NCBI GenBank assembly: GCA_038380795.1
Contig: CM076260.1
Span: 33,576,634 to 33,640,633, forward strand
DNA length: 64,000 nt
Direction of reading: 5' to 3'
Source: Pyrocephalus nanus
Lineage: Eukaryota; Chordata; Aves; Passeriformes; Tyrannidae
How positions within the stretch are numbered: position 1 is the first letter of the stretch; the number at the start of each line of letters is the position of its first letter. A program made the translations under genes and the position numbers. Shown in pieces: positions 13,401-26,400 of the stretch. Under the pieces are notes generated by a model. The model did no database searches and was not told the DNA's origin. It saw only the letters and a program-made list of their open reading frames with translations.

Positions 13401-16400
13401 TTAAGCTCATGCTCTACTTGAAAGGAATCAGCACAGTGTTTGGATGCTACAATGTTTGAAGAGAGCTTGCTGTTCACAGTGTTGACAGGCAGGAAAAGGT
13501 CATTGTTCTCTCACTGTACTCAGGCAATCTAACTAAAACATGATTTAAAAAGACCCTTGAAGAATTAAATACTCCCATCGTTTCACCACATAGAAGGTGA
13601 GTGTGGGGAAAATTAATAAAAAAAGGCAACCAAATATATCCACATAAATGTCTTTATTTTCAGAAAGGTATGAATGTGTGGGAACTCAGTAGCAGACGTA
13701 TTTTACTTACTTGAATCTGGACATGGCTTGCAGTGTTGGGTTATGAGGGCAACTTATCATATCACATCACAGCAGGAAAACTAGAAAATACACACCAAAA
13801 GGAAACTGTGAATAAAGAATGGAAAACAGACTAGGTTTAGATTCCTAAGGTACTTAAGCGCCTGGATTTTCAGAGAACCCATTCATCAGGAGCTGAACTC
13901 TGAAAGATCCTAGAATCTGCTTCAGTATCTCAGCTTTTGAGTTATCTAGGCATCTAAGCTTCTCCTGCTGAGTATAGAAGGAATCAGCTAAAACTCAGTG
14001 CCAAAACCTCTGTTGATGTAACAGAAATGATAGACAAGCTACTTCACTCATGTATGCTGACTTGCATCCTTAAATCATATTCAGCAGATCAAGTCTTGCA
14101 CAAAGCTGGACTGTGAAAAGCTAGAAGAATTTCTCAGGCTATCAGCCTATTGCTTTTCAAGACATTAAGCTACGTTTTTTACTAACTTATTTCAAAGGTA
14201 CACCACTAGTATCTAGACATAGTATAACTCTTCGCTTGAGTTTTTCGTGGTGGTTATCACAATCAGAGAATATAATCATAACCATGGAGTTCTGTTAACT
14301 CATTGCAGGAAAAGGTACATTTTTTTGGGGGAAAAAAAATCTAAACATGACTGTATTTAATGAAAGATATTTTTTTCCCCTGTAGAAATTTACCCTCTGA
14401 CCATTCTCAGTCAACATTTTCTCTTGGGTTTCTGTTGCTGGCCCAGAGCTTTCTGCAAAGAGCCAAAAGATATTTTAGATGAAGAGAAAATACAGTAAGC
14501 CTACATTTACATATAAATCAGCTATTAGTGTTTACTTGATCCAGTGAAAAAAAGTATGTTTGTTTTAAATAGGAAAGAAAATGAAAACCACCAAGCAACC
14601 AGCCCTTGATGTTCTCTCGTTACTGATGAAGTTAAAGTAGAACTATCATTTCTAACTGAGAGATGGGAAGGAAAAATGTGAGCAAGCGTTACAAAGTACT
14701 TTGATTTGCTTTTTATTTTCAAGGCCAGCTTGTTGGGTTTTTTTTGGTTTTTTTTAAATTTGAAATTCTGAAGGTAAATTTCTCATTTCACTCCACATAG
14801 CAGATATTGAGTCCAATATTCTTTCTTCTTCACCTACACAGAATTCTTCACAGCCTTTCTTGTTTCCAGAGATAGCAGTTTGAGATAAAAATTGATTAGG
14901 AATTTGTAAAAGGTGATATCCCTCCAAAGTTGAAAACATGGTTTCGGTACTTTTTTAATGGTATCAGTTCAATGGCTACAAACGTCAAATTAGTTAGAAC
15001 AAAGAAGAAAAAAATGTAGACTGTTTCACATACTGTGTTATAAGCACAATTCACAATGGCAATTTGAGGATTTTCCAGTAGTTGATCTGTGTTTAACCTG
15101 TATGACTGAAGTTTCTGGGGCTGAACTTTGAAGGCCAGTCTTTTGTTTTTCCTTGGCACCTCTTCTTCCTCCATTACAATTCTGCTATAAAAGTTTGTGA
15201 ACAAACCTAAGTTTTCTTTGGGAAAGTGTTGCTTCTGTTCTGTTTTATGGCAGCCCTAAGTTATGAACTCTAAATTGTCAGAGTTACAACAGATAATATA
15301 TCATGTCGTCTGAGTAACATGAACACAGGTATCTGCAGACTTAATAAAACTTGGAGTATTTAAATAAACACCTATAAATCTGCACCTATAAATAAAAGAT
15401 AGAGATACTTTATTTTATCAAAACTCATCCACCTACTTAGCAAGGAAGAAATGCCAGTATTCTACTAACAAGGCACCTAGGAATTTCAAAGTTATGAATA
15501 TTTACAATATGCATGTAAATGAATAATTCCTCATTAGACATTGAAAAACCACAATTTCTAAAGACCTAGAATCAGTAAGAATTGTTTTTGTTTCCGCAGT
15601 TCCCAATGCTATTTCAAGAAGCCAGTAATAAGGCAAAGAGAGCTGAAAAGCTTGGATGGTTTTATCTTGTCACTCACAAAGAAACTCCAAGCTCCTTTCA
15701 GAAAACTTCCAATAGATACACAGTGTTTTTTAATGCTATACACTCATTAATCCCCAGCAATGTCTGTAAACAAGGAATTGTAACTGTGTTCTGATGGCTA
15801 ACCCTATCTTATAAAACCCGTTTGTCCCATGGGAGGGATTGCACCATGAAAGGTTTTTGCACCTGATTTCTTTGCAACTAAAAGTCTGATCAATGTAAAA
15901 GGAAAAAATCCCATCAAAGTGCAGAAGAAAATACTGAAACTGAGGTGGCAAAAATATACACTGTATAATAATTAAAATGAAAAAGAAAAAAAGAAAAAAA
16001 AACACCCTTGAGTTTGATAGGAGCTATTAACTTTTGAACAAATATTGTAATAATTTTCCAAGACGGCAATTACCTCTTGGCAATTTTGCTTGTACATTAT
16101 TGATTGGAACCTACATACTTTCTTTTCCTTTGTTCTTTCCATCTGCTATGTGGTTGTTCAGTCTCTTAGGAGGATGAGATTTCATAATGCATTAACTGGC
16201 ACTTGGAATGTGAATTACATGGAAGTAGCCAAGAACTGTAGTGAACCAGAAAGAGAACAGCAGGTGAAGTGATTTATATATTGCTTCTATTTATGATTAA
16301 TCCTTATCTTTCTTAGTTAATTCTGTGCAGATATTTTCTGTGATAACAGAAAACCATGAAAAAATGTGGGGTTTATTTCTTCGCTAATAATTCAAAAAAG

Positions 16401-16748
16401 CTTGTTTATTTGCTGTTCATTTTTTCCCATAGTCTCACTAATAATACATAAAAGAACTCTAGAATTAACACTAACTGCAATTACTGCCTTTTTATGTAAA
16501 ATCAGAATTAATTCCATGCAGATGTCTGAAAATGTGCATGTATTTAATGCAAGTTTTAAAACAACCCTAATATGTTGTGCCATCTATTTGTTTTGATTTA
16601 TATATTGGCCTGTTTCACCATGACCTGCTAAAATGATCCTTATGAAATAAAAATTATTAATTTCAAATATTTTCCATAATTTTAGAACAGATTTTACAAC
16701 ACAAGATTTTCAAAAGGGTTCTGTTTGAAGCTATGTGATGCACTGTGG

Positions 16749-16773
16749 ACATATATATATACACACACACAGA
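16749..16773. repeat. Compound (TA)n(CA)n microsatellite
   Basis: About five AT units are followed directly by about six AC units. This is a short compound dinucleotide microsatellite of the usual vertebrate kind and may be length-polymorphic. Confidence 0.85.
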
Positions 16774-19700
16774 CAGTCTGAACATAAATTTAGCTATGTG
16801 TTTATACCAGCTGAGAGATCAGACCCCTTTTGAGGGCCTGAGTTTCACAGACTGTTATTGAGGAGAGGTAAAAGAGTGAGAAGCTGGTCCAGAAGCATGA
16901 GCTCTCTTCCTTCTCTTGGGGTGAGTTCCTTTTTCAGACTGAACTGCCCATTCGTTTTGTGTCCAGAAGGTTTAGTTGATTTCTGAGGACTCATGCCTCA
17001 AGAAATGTCTTTTTGTCAAATAACTGACTATTCAGATGCTTACTAGACAGGCAGTAAATGCATCCTTGACTATCTGCAGCTTCAGATGTCCTTGTCCTGC
17101 AGACACCAGGATAATGTTGTGGAGCAGTCTCCAAGAGACATTCTGATTCCTTTCTCCTGAAGAGCAATGGTGTTGCAAGGGACACTTGAGTCATGGTGCT
17201 AGGAGACCCACCAAAAAATCTTAGATCTCTATCCTCATGGTTTGGACATGCAGGTGGGAGGATTTATGCTTGGAAAATTACTGGGTTTTTAGATTAGTCA
17301 TAAGGAATAGACTTACAAAAACTTTGAGCCAAGTATTCTCTATAATAAAAGAGCTGTATCTTTCTTGCTTCTTCCCTTTCTAGACTGGTGATTTAAACAA
17401 TCATGGCAAAACAAAGGTTTTGCTTTGACAGAAAGCTGGAGAATAAGCCCACCAAGAATATCTGACTCATGAGGTTTAAAGCACATTTGGGCCCTGGTTC
17501 TCCAATGCTGGGATAGGCAGAGCATTGAGAATACAGGGTTACAATGCCCTGGGTAGGACCTCTGATGAAAGAGTAATTAGCATCACTGCCACTGAACACA
17601 AAAAACCCCAGCCTTCTGGAGGATGGAGGCAATTATCTCCCTGTACTGGGAGCTTTCAAACTGTTTAGTATTAAAATTTAGGCATTCATAGAATTTTAAG
17701 AACAACCTTAAAAAATGTGAAATTATCAAATGTTTGGCCAATATTAAAGAGTAAACAATCTGGGTGACAGGAGGGGACTTTGGCATCAAATAAGTGGCTG
17801 AACATCAGATAATATAGTTGTTTTCCCTAGTACTGCAGGATTATGATTTAGCTTGTTTTGTCATTATCACCACTCATTTTTTGCTTTTGTAATCACCATA
17901 GATTTGAAGCATGTTGTTTCACATTGATTAAAGGCCAGAGTACTATGCTTTCTAAAGACCTGTACTGATATTTTTCTTCACTTGACTTGTAATTCTAATG
18001 CAATGCAGCATCCACACTCTCCCACTCAAAATCTTGCCAGCATCTTGAAAATGTAAAGTGATCTCTTGTGACATTTACAGATACTGTTTTCTCAGTGCTG
18101 ACTGACTCTTTGAGCAATGTTTTGCTGATATTATCAACACTGTTGAAATGTAACCTCAGAGGATGCTTTAGAGGTTTGTTCATAGCAGTCAGAGAAAAAG
18201 GTGATCTGAACTGATTTGTAACACAGTAGGAAAAGCAGAGAATAAAATATCCCTGAGAACAAGCTAGCCACTTTGGCATCTTCTTCAGCATCTAAATAAG
18301 GTAGCAGTAAAATATTTCTTGCAGTACAATTTCAGATGTATAGTTTAGCTCCTTAGTAGAATCTATAAAGGAAAGGCTGGTGGGAGATTGTTAGGCTACA
18401 TTCAAAAATAATTTCATAAAGTATTATCTATGGTTGGTACTGAGGGTTAATATAATAAATCATATTTCTTGCCAAAAAAATATTGCACAGACTGTGTTAG
18501 TCAATAGGAACTTACATTTCTTTTCCCCTTGTTGTTGCAGCCATCTCTATCCACAGTGAGAGGCTAATCTCCAAATTCCCCTTGAGCCTCCAGATTTACA
18601 AGTCTGACTGTCCTTGGGTTTCATATGGGTTTATTGAAGTGGAATGAGCCCTCTTAGTGCTTGAACTCTATCCTACATACTTCTTCCCAGCCCCTGCTTC
18701 TCAGAGAAGAAAAATAAAAATCTACCATTAGCAAAGACATCTTTGAGGGTTTCCCAATAATTATTAGTCTAAAACTATACTTAAAAATTGATCTTTATTC
18801 TGTCATTAGACAACTGCTGAATATTTGAGTCAGGTTTGCTCATTTTTGTTTGAAGATAATAACATCATGTAATAAGCATCATATAGTCCAAAATACTTTC
18901 CAAGGAATGATGTTAGGAAAGAAATTGTGAAAGAAAACTGATCTCCAAGGCACAGGAAATCACTACAGATGGTGAGTTATTGCTTAGGCTCTTACACAAA
19001 TCTGTAAGATCTGACTGATAGGGAACTGATAGAAACATATCAAAATATGAGAGAGGTAAAGGAGAAAGATGATGCTGTTACTGTATTATATTTCCATATA
19101 ATAAATGATAAGGAATTAATTATACAAAATACAGGTTATTAAAAACAGACAAGGTATTTTCTTAGTCCTTGTTGTTCTACCATTTCCACCAAATGATTCT
19201 TTCAGTTTCTCTGAAAAACCATTGCAGCTGCAGCTCATTTTCCCTATATCAACTTGTGTGCAAACATCTTCCTGCACCAGAACCTGTCAAATTCAGTCAG
19301 GTTTTAATATATATCTAAAACATACATCAAAATAAAATGGAAACATCATTAAATTGTTTATTCTCTGTATTAGAGCAAGAGACAACTTGATGCTTTTTAA
19401 GCTTATCCCACAATTTTGTTTCAGCATTCCCTATTATATCCAGCAGTGATATCTTGGATGCTACTTAGTGCCAGATCCTTGGAAGTCTTTGACATTATTC
19501 TGTGTTGTAGCACTTCATTCTCAGTAGCCTGCTGCCCATCACTCTTTTTAATCTTGAATCAAATGGTAAGTTTTTCATTAGTGGGGAGAAAAGTTTAGCA
19601 ACAGACCACCTGAGCAAGAATCACCTTGCAAAGAAATTGCCAGAACAGAAATTAAAGCAAGCAGTGCAGCTTAAACAGCTGTGCTAGAAACTTGATGCCT

Positions 19701-20225
19701 GTGGAGTGTGCAGAGCCTTTACTCCTTGCTTCCAAATTCTTATGTTTACTCATTAACTGCAGATCAGAAGGGAAGGATAGATGCCACTCGTAACACATCA
19801 TTAAATTCAGACAAAGTAGAAGTGGACCTTTTTCGTCTGTAAGAAAGATTGTGATCCAGGGTGAGTCATCTCACACTTAACAATCAAAGTAAAGGATAAA
19901 TTCATTTCTATGACAACTTTCAATGCACTAGCAGGATGATTCTTTTGCCATGTCTTTTTGCTGAGTCCTTGGAGGATTAATACCCTGTGTCTGTTTTATT
20001 AGGGTATGATAAGCTGTTCCTGTGTCAAGCTTGCAGGCTGACACATCGTCTTCCTTTTCTTCCCCTTCTTCACCTCTTGCTGATATATTCGTATTGATAA
20101 ATGTTTCTTTTGCCATTGGTGTGATAATACAACTCTTGATATAAATTTTAAGTAACATTGTACAGGTCTAGAACTATTGTAACTGAGAAACCAGAGGAAT
20201 TCCTTTTTAGTGCTTTGGCCTTGCC

Positions 20226-20230
<5 letters not shown>

Positions 20231-20253
<23 letters not shown>
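20231..20253. repeat. (CT)n microsatellite
   Basis: About eleven uninterrupted CT units. On the opposite strand it is GA-rich, which explains the Arg/Glu-alternating peptides in minus-strand frames here; those frames are not genes. Confidence 0.92.
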
Positions 20254-20256
<3 letters not shown>

Positions 20257-20493
20257 CACTTCCCGTCCCCCCCTGCCTCCCACCTTCCAGGAAGAAGGGG
20301 TATTCCCTTCCGGTCACGGGGAAAGCGTGGTGGGAGGAGGGTCTGTCCAACATTGTTTTTCATTGTCCCAGGCTTGGTGAGCATTTTTCATGTAAATCAC
20401 CTTCTCTTTGTACACTTTTGTTGTTAGTATTGTTGCTGCTTCTGTTAGTGTTCTTTTTCTTATCTCATTTTCAGTAAATTGCAGCCCATTTAT

Positions 20494-20530
20494 CATGGGC
20501 TGAGATAAATTATTATTATCTCAGCCCATG
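20494..20530. repeat. Perfect 15-bp inverted repeat
   Basis: Arm 20494-20508 (catgggctgagataa) is exactly complementary to 20516-20530 across a seven-base AT-only loop. A G-T wobble and an A-T pair extend it by two more positions. A further short copy of gcagcccat lies just upstream at 20481-20489. It falls inside the possible LTR-like segment. It has no T-run, so it is not an intrinsic terminator in any relevant sense. Its role is unknown. Confidence 0.75.
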
Positions 20531-22250
20531 GTCTCTGCCATCTCTGCCTTTTGTCTGCCCCTGGAGTGACTTGTGATTTCTTTTTTAGTGGGCAGACTAA
20601 ACTGGGAAATACCATTTCTAAGTCACCATACCCACCACACCTACTAAGAGATCATCTGTGCCAAATTTTCCATCTATGTTTGAGAGATAGGTAACTTAAA
20701 AGTCAGTAGTTTGCTTTTATTAGATGTCTGTCACTGATTCCTAGGAAGAAATGAGATTTCACTATGCCAGATTGTAAAAACACTTTGATTATCCCTAGAA
20801 GCGCTAAATGCTGTCCTATCTTCTTTCTTCCAGTCTAGTGAAGGAATGATAAGTATTAAGAAATCAAATGGAATGCACAAACCCAAATTTTCTGACTTTG
20901 TAAAGAGATTTTAAATTCTCCCTCTGTAAATTTATTATTTTAAGATCTGAAGCTTCTTTCCAAATTATTGGATTCTGCAAAATAAACAAAACTAATTCAC
21001 TGAAGAATATAAATAATCTAAATCTCAGCATATTAACTACTTGCATGGTTATGAATCTGTCTCTTAAAGAGGATCATTCTTCAGAGTCAATTGATCAGGT
21101 CTACTTGTCTAGCATCCTCATTCTGTCTGTGTGGTACAATATTTCTCTGAGCTTGTTGTTTCAGTGAACTTTCCCTCCTGCAAAATTCTTTGCTACAGCA
21201 TTTATAGGACTTCAAAAGGGATTTTCCAGGAAAAAGTGAACCCAAGTTATATTTCTCTTAGTAAAAACACAGGACAGGGACTATTCACTGGCATATGTGC
21301 ACCCAGCTGAGAACTCTTAGCCCCCAAGACCACATGCTGAATCCAAGCTTCTTATTTATTAACAGTCTTTAACTCATACTTGTTCCCAGCTAATCACTGT
21401 CTATGATCCTATTAACTCTCTTGGACCAAAACCATGCCAGGGAGCATGAGAACAATTAAACCAGATAAAGGTGCTAGAGCTCAGCCTCGTTCCCTTTGCT
21501 AGCTTAGGTATAGTCTGTATCTTCATTTGACTTGGTTTTATTGCACATTTTACCAAATAATCACAAGGAATGTAGTTCTTTTTTCTCTTAAATTTAACTT
21601 GCATCAGATTTTAAACTTAGGTTTCCTTAGAAGCCTTGAATTTTATATGTAAAGAAGTGTTTTCCCTAACCCAATAATATTAAACCTCATTTCTTTTTCT
21701 GTGTTCCTCAGCTATGCATATTCTGATTTTAGTAATGATAATGTCAGGAACAGTAGTAATGAAGCAATTACTGTAGTGCTTGGAAAAAGAATTTGGATTT
21801 AATAAAACTGATTACTTTTCACATAAACACTAGAAGTGAAATTAATTCAGGTAAATTCAACCTATTGCTGATATTTTAACTCGGAAAGAGATTTATAAAG
21901 AATTATAACTATCGTTCAGATATAAAGGCATTTGGCAATAACGTTAAAATGGAAGGAGCTATGCAGCAGAGAATGAAAGGATAAAAGTAGTTCAAGAGGA
22001 ACATGGTGAAATGAAAAGTGAAGGTCAATTCAAATGCTAAAAGCATTGAATTTCAGACACCTTTGTTGAAGTTTGGATGAGGGTAGAGGACAATAAAAGA
22101 ATCATGGACACATTTACATTTTTTGAAAAAACGTACAGGAACATGGCACTCAGTTTTCTTAGTTCAATTAATGAAGGGGTAGTCTATGATAATCTGACCC
22201 TCTGGAAAGAGAAATTTGCAAAGGCTTTTCTAAGTAGATTTTTTTTGTGA

Positions 22251-22267
22251 TTTTTTTTTTTTTTTTT
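22251..22267. repeat. Poly-T tract (17 bases)
   Basis: An uninterrupted T run with another short T run just before it (22240-22246). No adjoining element recognised. Confidence 0.88.
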
Positions 22268-23392
22268 GACAATGAACATTGCAAAACTTTATATGTTGGA
22301 GTCTCCAGTCACCATGACAACATTTATACTATGGGACTCAGGAGTACTCCCAGTTTCTGGTACCATGTGTCTCATCTGTATTTTATCCTGCTGTCAAGGT
22401 GAAAAATGGGCATATGTATCTGCCCCAGGCTGGAGATTGTTTGGCTTCGGAACAGAGAAAATCCAGACACATGGGCCAAAAAACAGAGAAATCTGAAAGG
22501 CACACCACTGGAGGCCAGCTCTCCAGAGCTACACACAAAACTCATGGTAGAAGGAGAGAGAGATACCAAAGAAAGCTAATTATGCTGGTATCAATCTGGT
22601 AAAACTAAATTAAAGTCAATGGTATGATTCACACTTTATCTTACTGCAAACAAAAATGTAGGTAGGATTCCCAATATTTCGTAGCTCACAAAGGTCTTTT
22701 GTGCATTAAATATTGCAATTTACACAAATATCAAAAATAAAAATCTTTTCATTTTCATCTCAAAGGACTAAAAAAGAGTGGGGTTTTTAGACATAAATAG
22801 AAAATTTAGATAATTTTCTTTGCTGAAGACAAAACAACACCTACATTATTGCCTTGTTCACAGGAAAGTTGTTTTTTTTTTTTTTTTAAAGAAATCCAGC
22901 AAAAGGTGTTGCTTATTACAGTCAGCTTTACCTTTTATTCTGTCACTCTCACAATAAATTTCCAAATGGATACTTCAGAATATGTCATTTGCATTTGCAT
23001 AGCACCTAAACATTCTCGTCAGGAGACGAAAAGAAAGGAAGTGAAAGAAGCAAGTTTGTAACTTGTTCAGAACTCTTATTTTCCACAGTTGACTTTCCTC
23101 TAATTCCATTTTTCCTGCCGGACAAGATCTTGATGCCTACACAAACTGTATTGATGTCAGTGGAGCACCAAAAAACATTTACTGAACATACCAATGAAGG
23201 TACAGGTCAGAGGCCCTGTTTACAACTTTCTGTTTCTAAGTTTCTGTCTTGGAGTTTGCATGTCAACCATTCACACAACACTTCTAATAAGAAGTTTACC
23301 TTTTCATAAAAGCCTATTAATAGTTTTGTACCTTTTAATTAATTTTGCTTTTATTCTTTTGCATCTCCACAGCTTTTTTCTGTTGTGTGTTT

Positions 23393-23411
23393 TTGTTTGT
23401 TTGTTTGTTTT
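23393..23411. repeat. (TTTG)n microsatellite
   Basis: About four to five TTTG units. The same unit recurs at about 51160, 53380, 54520-54620 and 60874 in this window. Confidence 0.8.
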
Positions 23412-26400
23412 CTAAGATATTTCTGTGTTTATTTTTCTTGGTAATATAGGTTTTTAGAATGTTATTTCAATAATTCTAGAACAATTGGAAGATATTTGTA
23501 ATTCATAAAATGGTCAAGCAACACATCATCACAGATAAAATTACAAGTTTTATCCAAAATTAAAAAATGTTATTCCAATATCTAAACTGCCATCAGTCAA
23601 GAAGTGAAGCTTTTCCTCTAAATCCTGGACTTTTTTTCAAGCTGCTAAATATATAGATCCCTGATGCATTTTAAATGGAAAGATAGACACACAGATATGC
23701 ACTACAATATGTTTCCCATTCTATTTTCCCTTGTGAAGTCCACTGTTATACAAGAAAATCAGAAATTTGGGGAAAAGATCAGGTTTGTTACTCGAAAAGA
23801 GGAACTGAATAACACTGTGGAGAGAGAGAGATACACTCACTTGCAAGTCATTCTAATTGTCTTTTCTCTGTGTACAACTCTGGCTGCAGGTAGGTTATGC
23901 TGGACTGTGTAACACTTTGGCTTAAGAGGCTAGATCTGAAATCAGAGAGGGATTAACCACAGGTGGACAGGCAGGTGTTCCAGAGGGTTTGAGTCGTGAT
24001 TTACAGCTGTCATTGGAAGGGCTTACAAGTACAGACATTTTCCATTACCTCAATGAAAACTGCCTGCAAAAGTAACATCACTTGAGATGCTGCAGTCCAC
24101 AGACACGTGAGGCTATCAGCAACAGATGGAGGGAACACACTTGAAATAAATGAAGCAAGTAATTGTAGGGCAAAAAACGATTCAGCTTTTGGTAAGATAT
24201 GGAGGACAATATGGAATGGTTACAAGGAGAGGTGTATGAAATGGAACAAAAAAACTAATTAGTTAGTTTAGTAGCCTGTCTAGCCTCTGTCTTTCTGCAG
24301 AAAGAGGTTGGCTAGGACCTCATGTTTGCATGTCTTGGAGTTAACATACCTCCCTGACCAAGGCAGTGGTGTCTTCAGCTCAGGTGATCACAGAGCACGG
24401 GCTTATAAAGGGTTGAAGGGACATATGTACAATCAGAACAAATATGATCTTTTGGGAGCTGAGACTTGTGTGAAAATTGGCCAGTAATAATACACATGCA
24501 TTTCACCTGTAATGATGATACATTTCCTCAGGACTGGAACACAATGACATGACAGTATTGGGGAAATTTTTATAGAAAATCATACTAAAAATGATATATG
24601 GATTAACTGCAGATTTAAGTTATCGTTGCTGTCACTGGAGAACTTTGTTGAAAATACTGCTGTTTTAAAACCGGAAGGAAGCAAAGGATATGTTATAGCG
24701 AGAATGACCAATTTTCACCTAATAAAAGAAATGTGTAGCTACTCACTTCACTGGATTTGCATTTTATTTGCACTTCAGAAGCTTTAAACTTTCTGTGGAG
24801 CAACACATCTTGTTTGGGAAGCTTCTTGTTTGGGAGGTGAGACAAATGAAGAGGCTTTAATGTTTCATGGCAGTCATGTTAAGGAATATTATTTCATCTG
24901 TCTACAGACAGATTATACATTTCAGGACTGTTTTGTTTCATATTTTGAAGTATCATAGTTTAGGTCTTCCCCTGAGAAAAGCACTGAAAATGTAGATTAG
25001 ATGCCTCAGATAAAACAGTAAAAATTACACATGGGAACAATTCGTATCAGTGGAGAAGATTATGATTATTTCCTCAGGTAAAATGCCTTATCTCTTCCAT
25101 GGAACTCCTTTCACTGCTCCACGATAACATTGCTCCATTTGAATTATAGGCTCTGCCGTATGTGGAAAGTATGAAATAGGAGTTCTTTCCACCTGCATCA
25201 CAAACAAGAAATTTTACTGGTTATGTTCTACAGTGTGAGCACTTTTTTTTTAAAATTCAATTAGCTATGACATGAAAATGCCATTAAGAATATTAGCCTT
25301 TAATAAAGTTGATCTCTTAGGTAATCCCTCTTGCAGAAGTATATTTGCAACCATTTTAATCTTCTATTTATTTAGAAAATCAGATATTTTGAACAGCCAC
25401 TGCACATCCTTAAGTCTTTCTGCTAAGCAAAATATGCAGATAACTAAGTTAACATGCAAGGCTGTTATGAAAATCAAGAATTGTTTAGGAATTTCTTCAA
25501 AAGATGGTAGGTGCATCTTGTTCAAACACAGAAGTCTGGACTCCTCTCCGCACAAAAGCAATAGGCAGTCTAAGACAAAGATTAGCAGGGGTCAGAGGAA
25601 AATCACAATAAAGGTGTCACCAAGTTGTAATAGACAGAAAGGCAGGATTCAGGTCCTGATCATGACATTGAAATGTAGGTCATACATAAATGTTGTCATT
25701 AGTGAAGCTCTAGTCATACAGGCAGGTGTGAACTAGCTAGCCAACAAATCACCAGGACCTGAAGCCCTGTCAAGCACTTAGAAAATATCACCTGATTCCT
25801 CCAAATTTTTTTTTTTAAAGACATTAAGAGTCTGATATGTACAGGTTGCAAACTGATGTGAGCAAACTCCATCAGTATTAGAAAACTGCATTCATTTTTA
25901 TTTCTCTCTGATACTGAGGTACAGAATGATCTTGTCTGTCGTGTATTGAACAGTTCTACCCTGCCAAATACAGTGGATACGCCTAGATTGAGTGGATATA
26001 TATACTTCTGAGGCTGCTAATTCGCTTAAGCCAAAACTGTACCAGGATCCAGTCATAGGGAGCACTCCCTAGTGCCTTTTAATTTCCTAGCATGGATAAA
26101 GCTGCTAAGTGTGGTCATTCAGAAAAGCACCGATTTTCAGTCTGAGCCATCTGTTGTAAGAACCAATGACTTCTTGACAAGGATACCACAGCTTTTATTC
26201 TTTATGTACATTCAGTGGTCTTCTCTTGTCCATGCTTCCTAGTGAGCAGAAAATAAGCCAGCCTTTAAATGTTGTCAAATATTTAGTACAAACAAAGTTT
26301 TTGGTAGCATCCTCCACCTGACTGAGAACAGCTGAACCCACTGAGGCTGAAGGTTTGTGATTATGTGGCTGCTCATTAGTCATGGTCTGCATAGTAAGTA

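Larger units (their letters stand above)
4780..20159. other. Gene-free unique AT-rich sequence
   Basis: No supported gene lies in this 15-kb stretch. Open frames are all about 103 codons or shorter, show no domain, and frequently mirror each other on the two strands (for example 11827-12129 minus and 11833-12144 plus). Simple repeats present are an A/C-rich tract at 6751-6806, T runs at 7429-7444 and elsewhere, and a TA/CA dinucleotide run at 16749-16773. No CR1 copy was recognised here, unlike the distal half of the window. Confidence 0.7.
20160..20580 (+). mobile_element. Possible decayed LTR-like segment
   Basis: The interval differs in composition from its surroundings. It has a CT microsatellite (20231-20253), then C- and G-rich stretches (20262-20342) with several CpGs, then a T-rich stretch with repeated TTGTTG-like units (about 20415-20460). 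After that comes a segment around 20455-20530 whose wording (ttatctcattttcagtaaat, then an atctcagcccatg motif) reminds me of the 3' part of avian endogenous-retrovirus LTRs. That resemblance is from memory and was not aligned. No target-site duplication, clear TG...CA ends, primer-binding site or retroviral coding remnant was found, so the ends are approximate. The alternative is a unique sequence with a microsatellite. Confidence 0.3.

Noticed and set aside
20158..20427. 89-codon plus-strand and 94-codon minus-strand frames with Leu-Ser or Arg-Glu runs
   Set aside because: Both are produced by the CT microsatellite and show no other protein-like feature.
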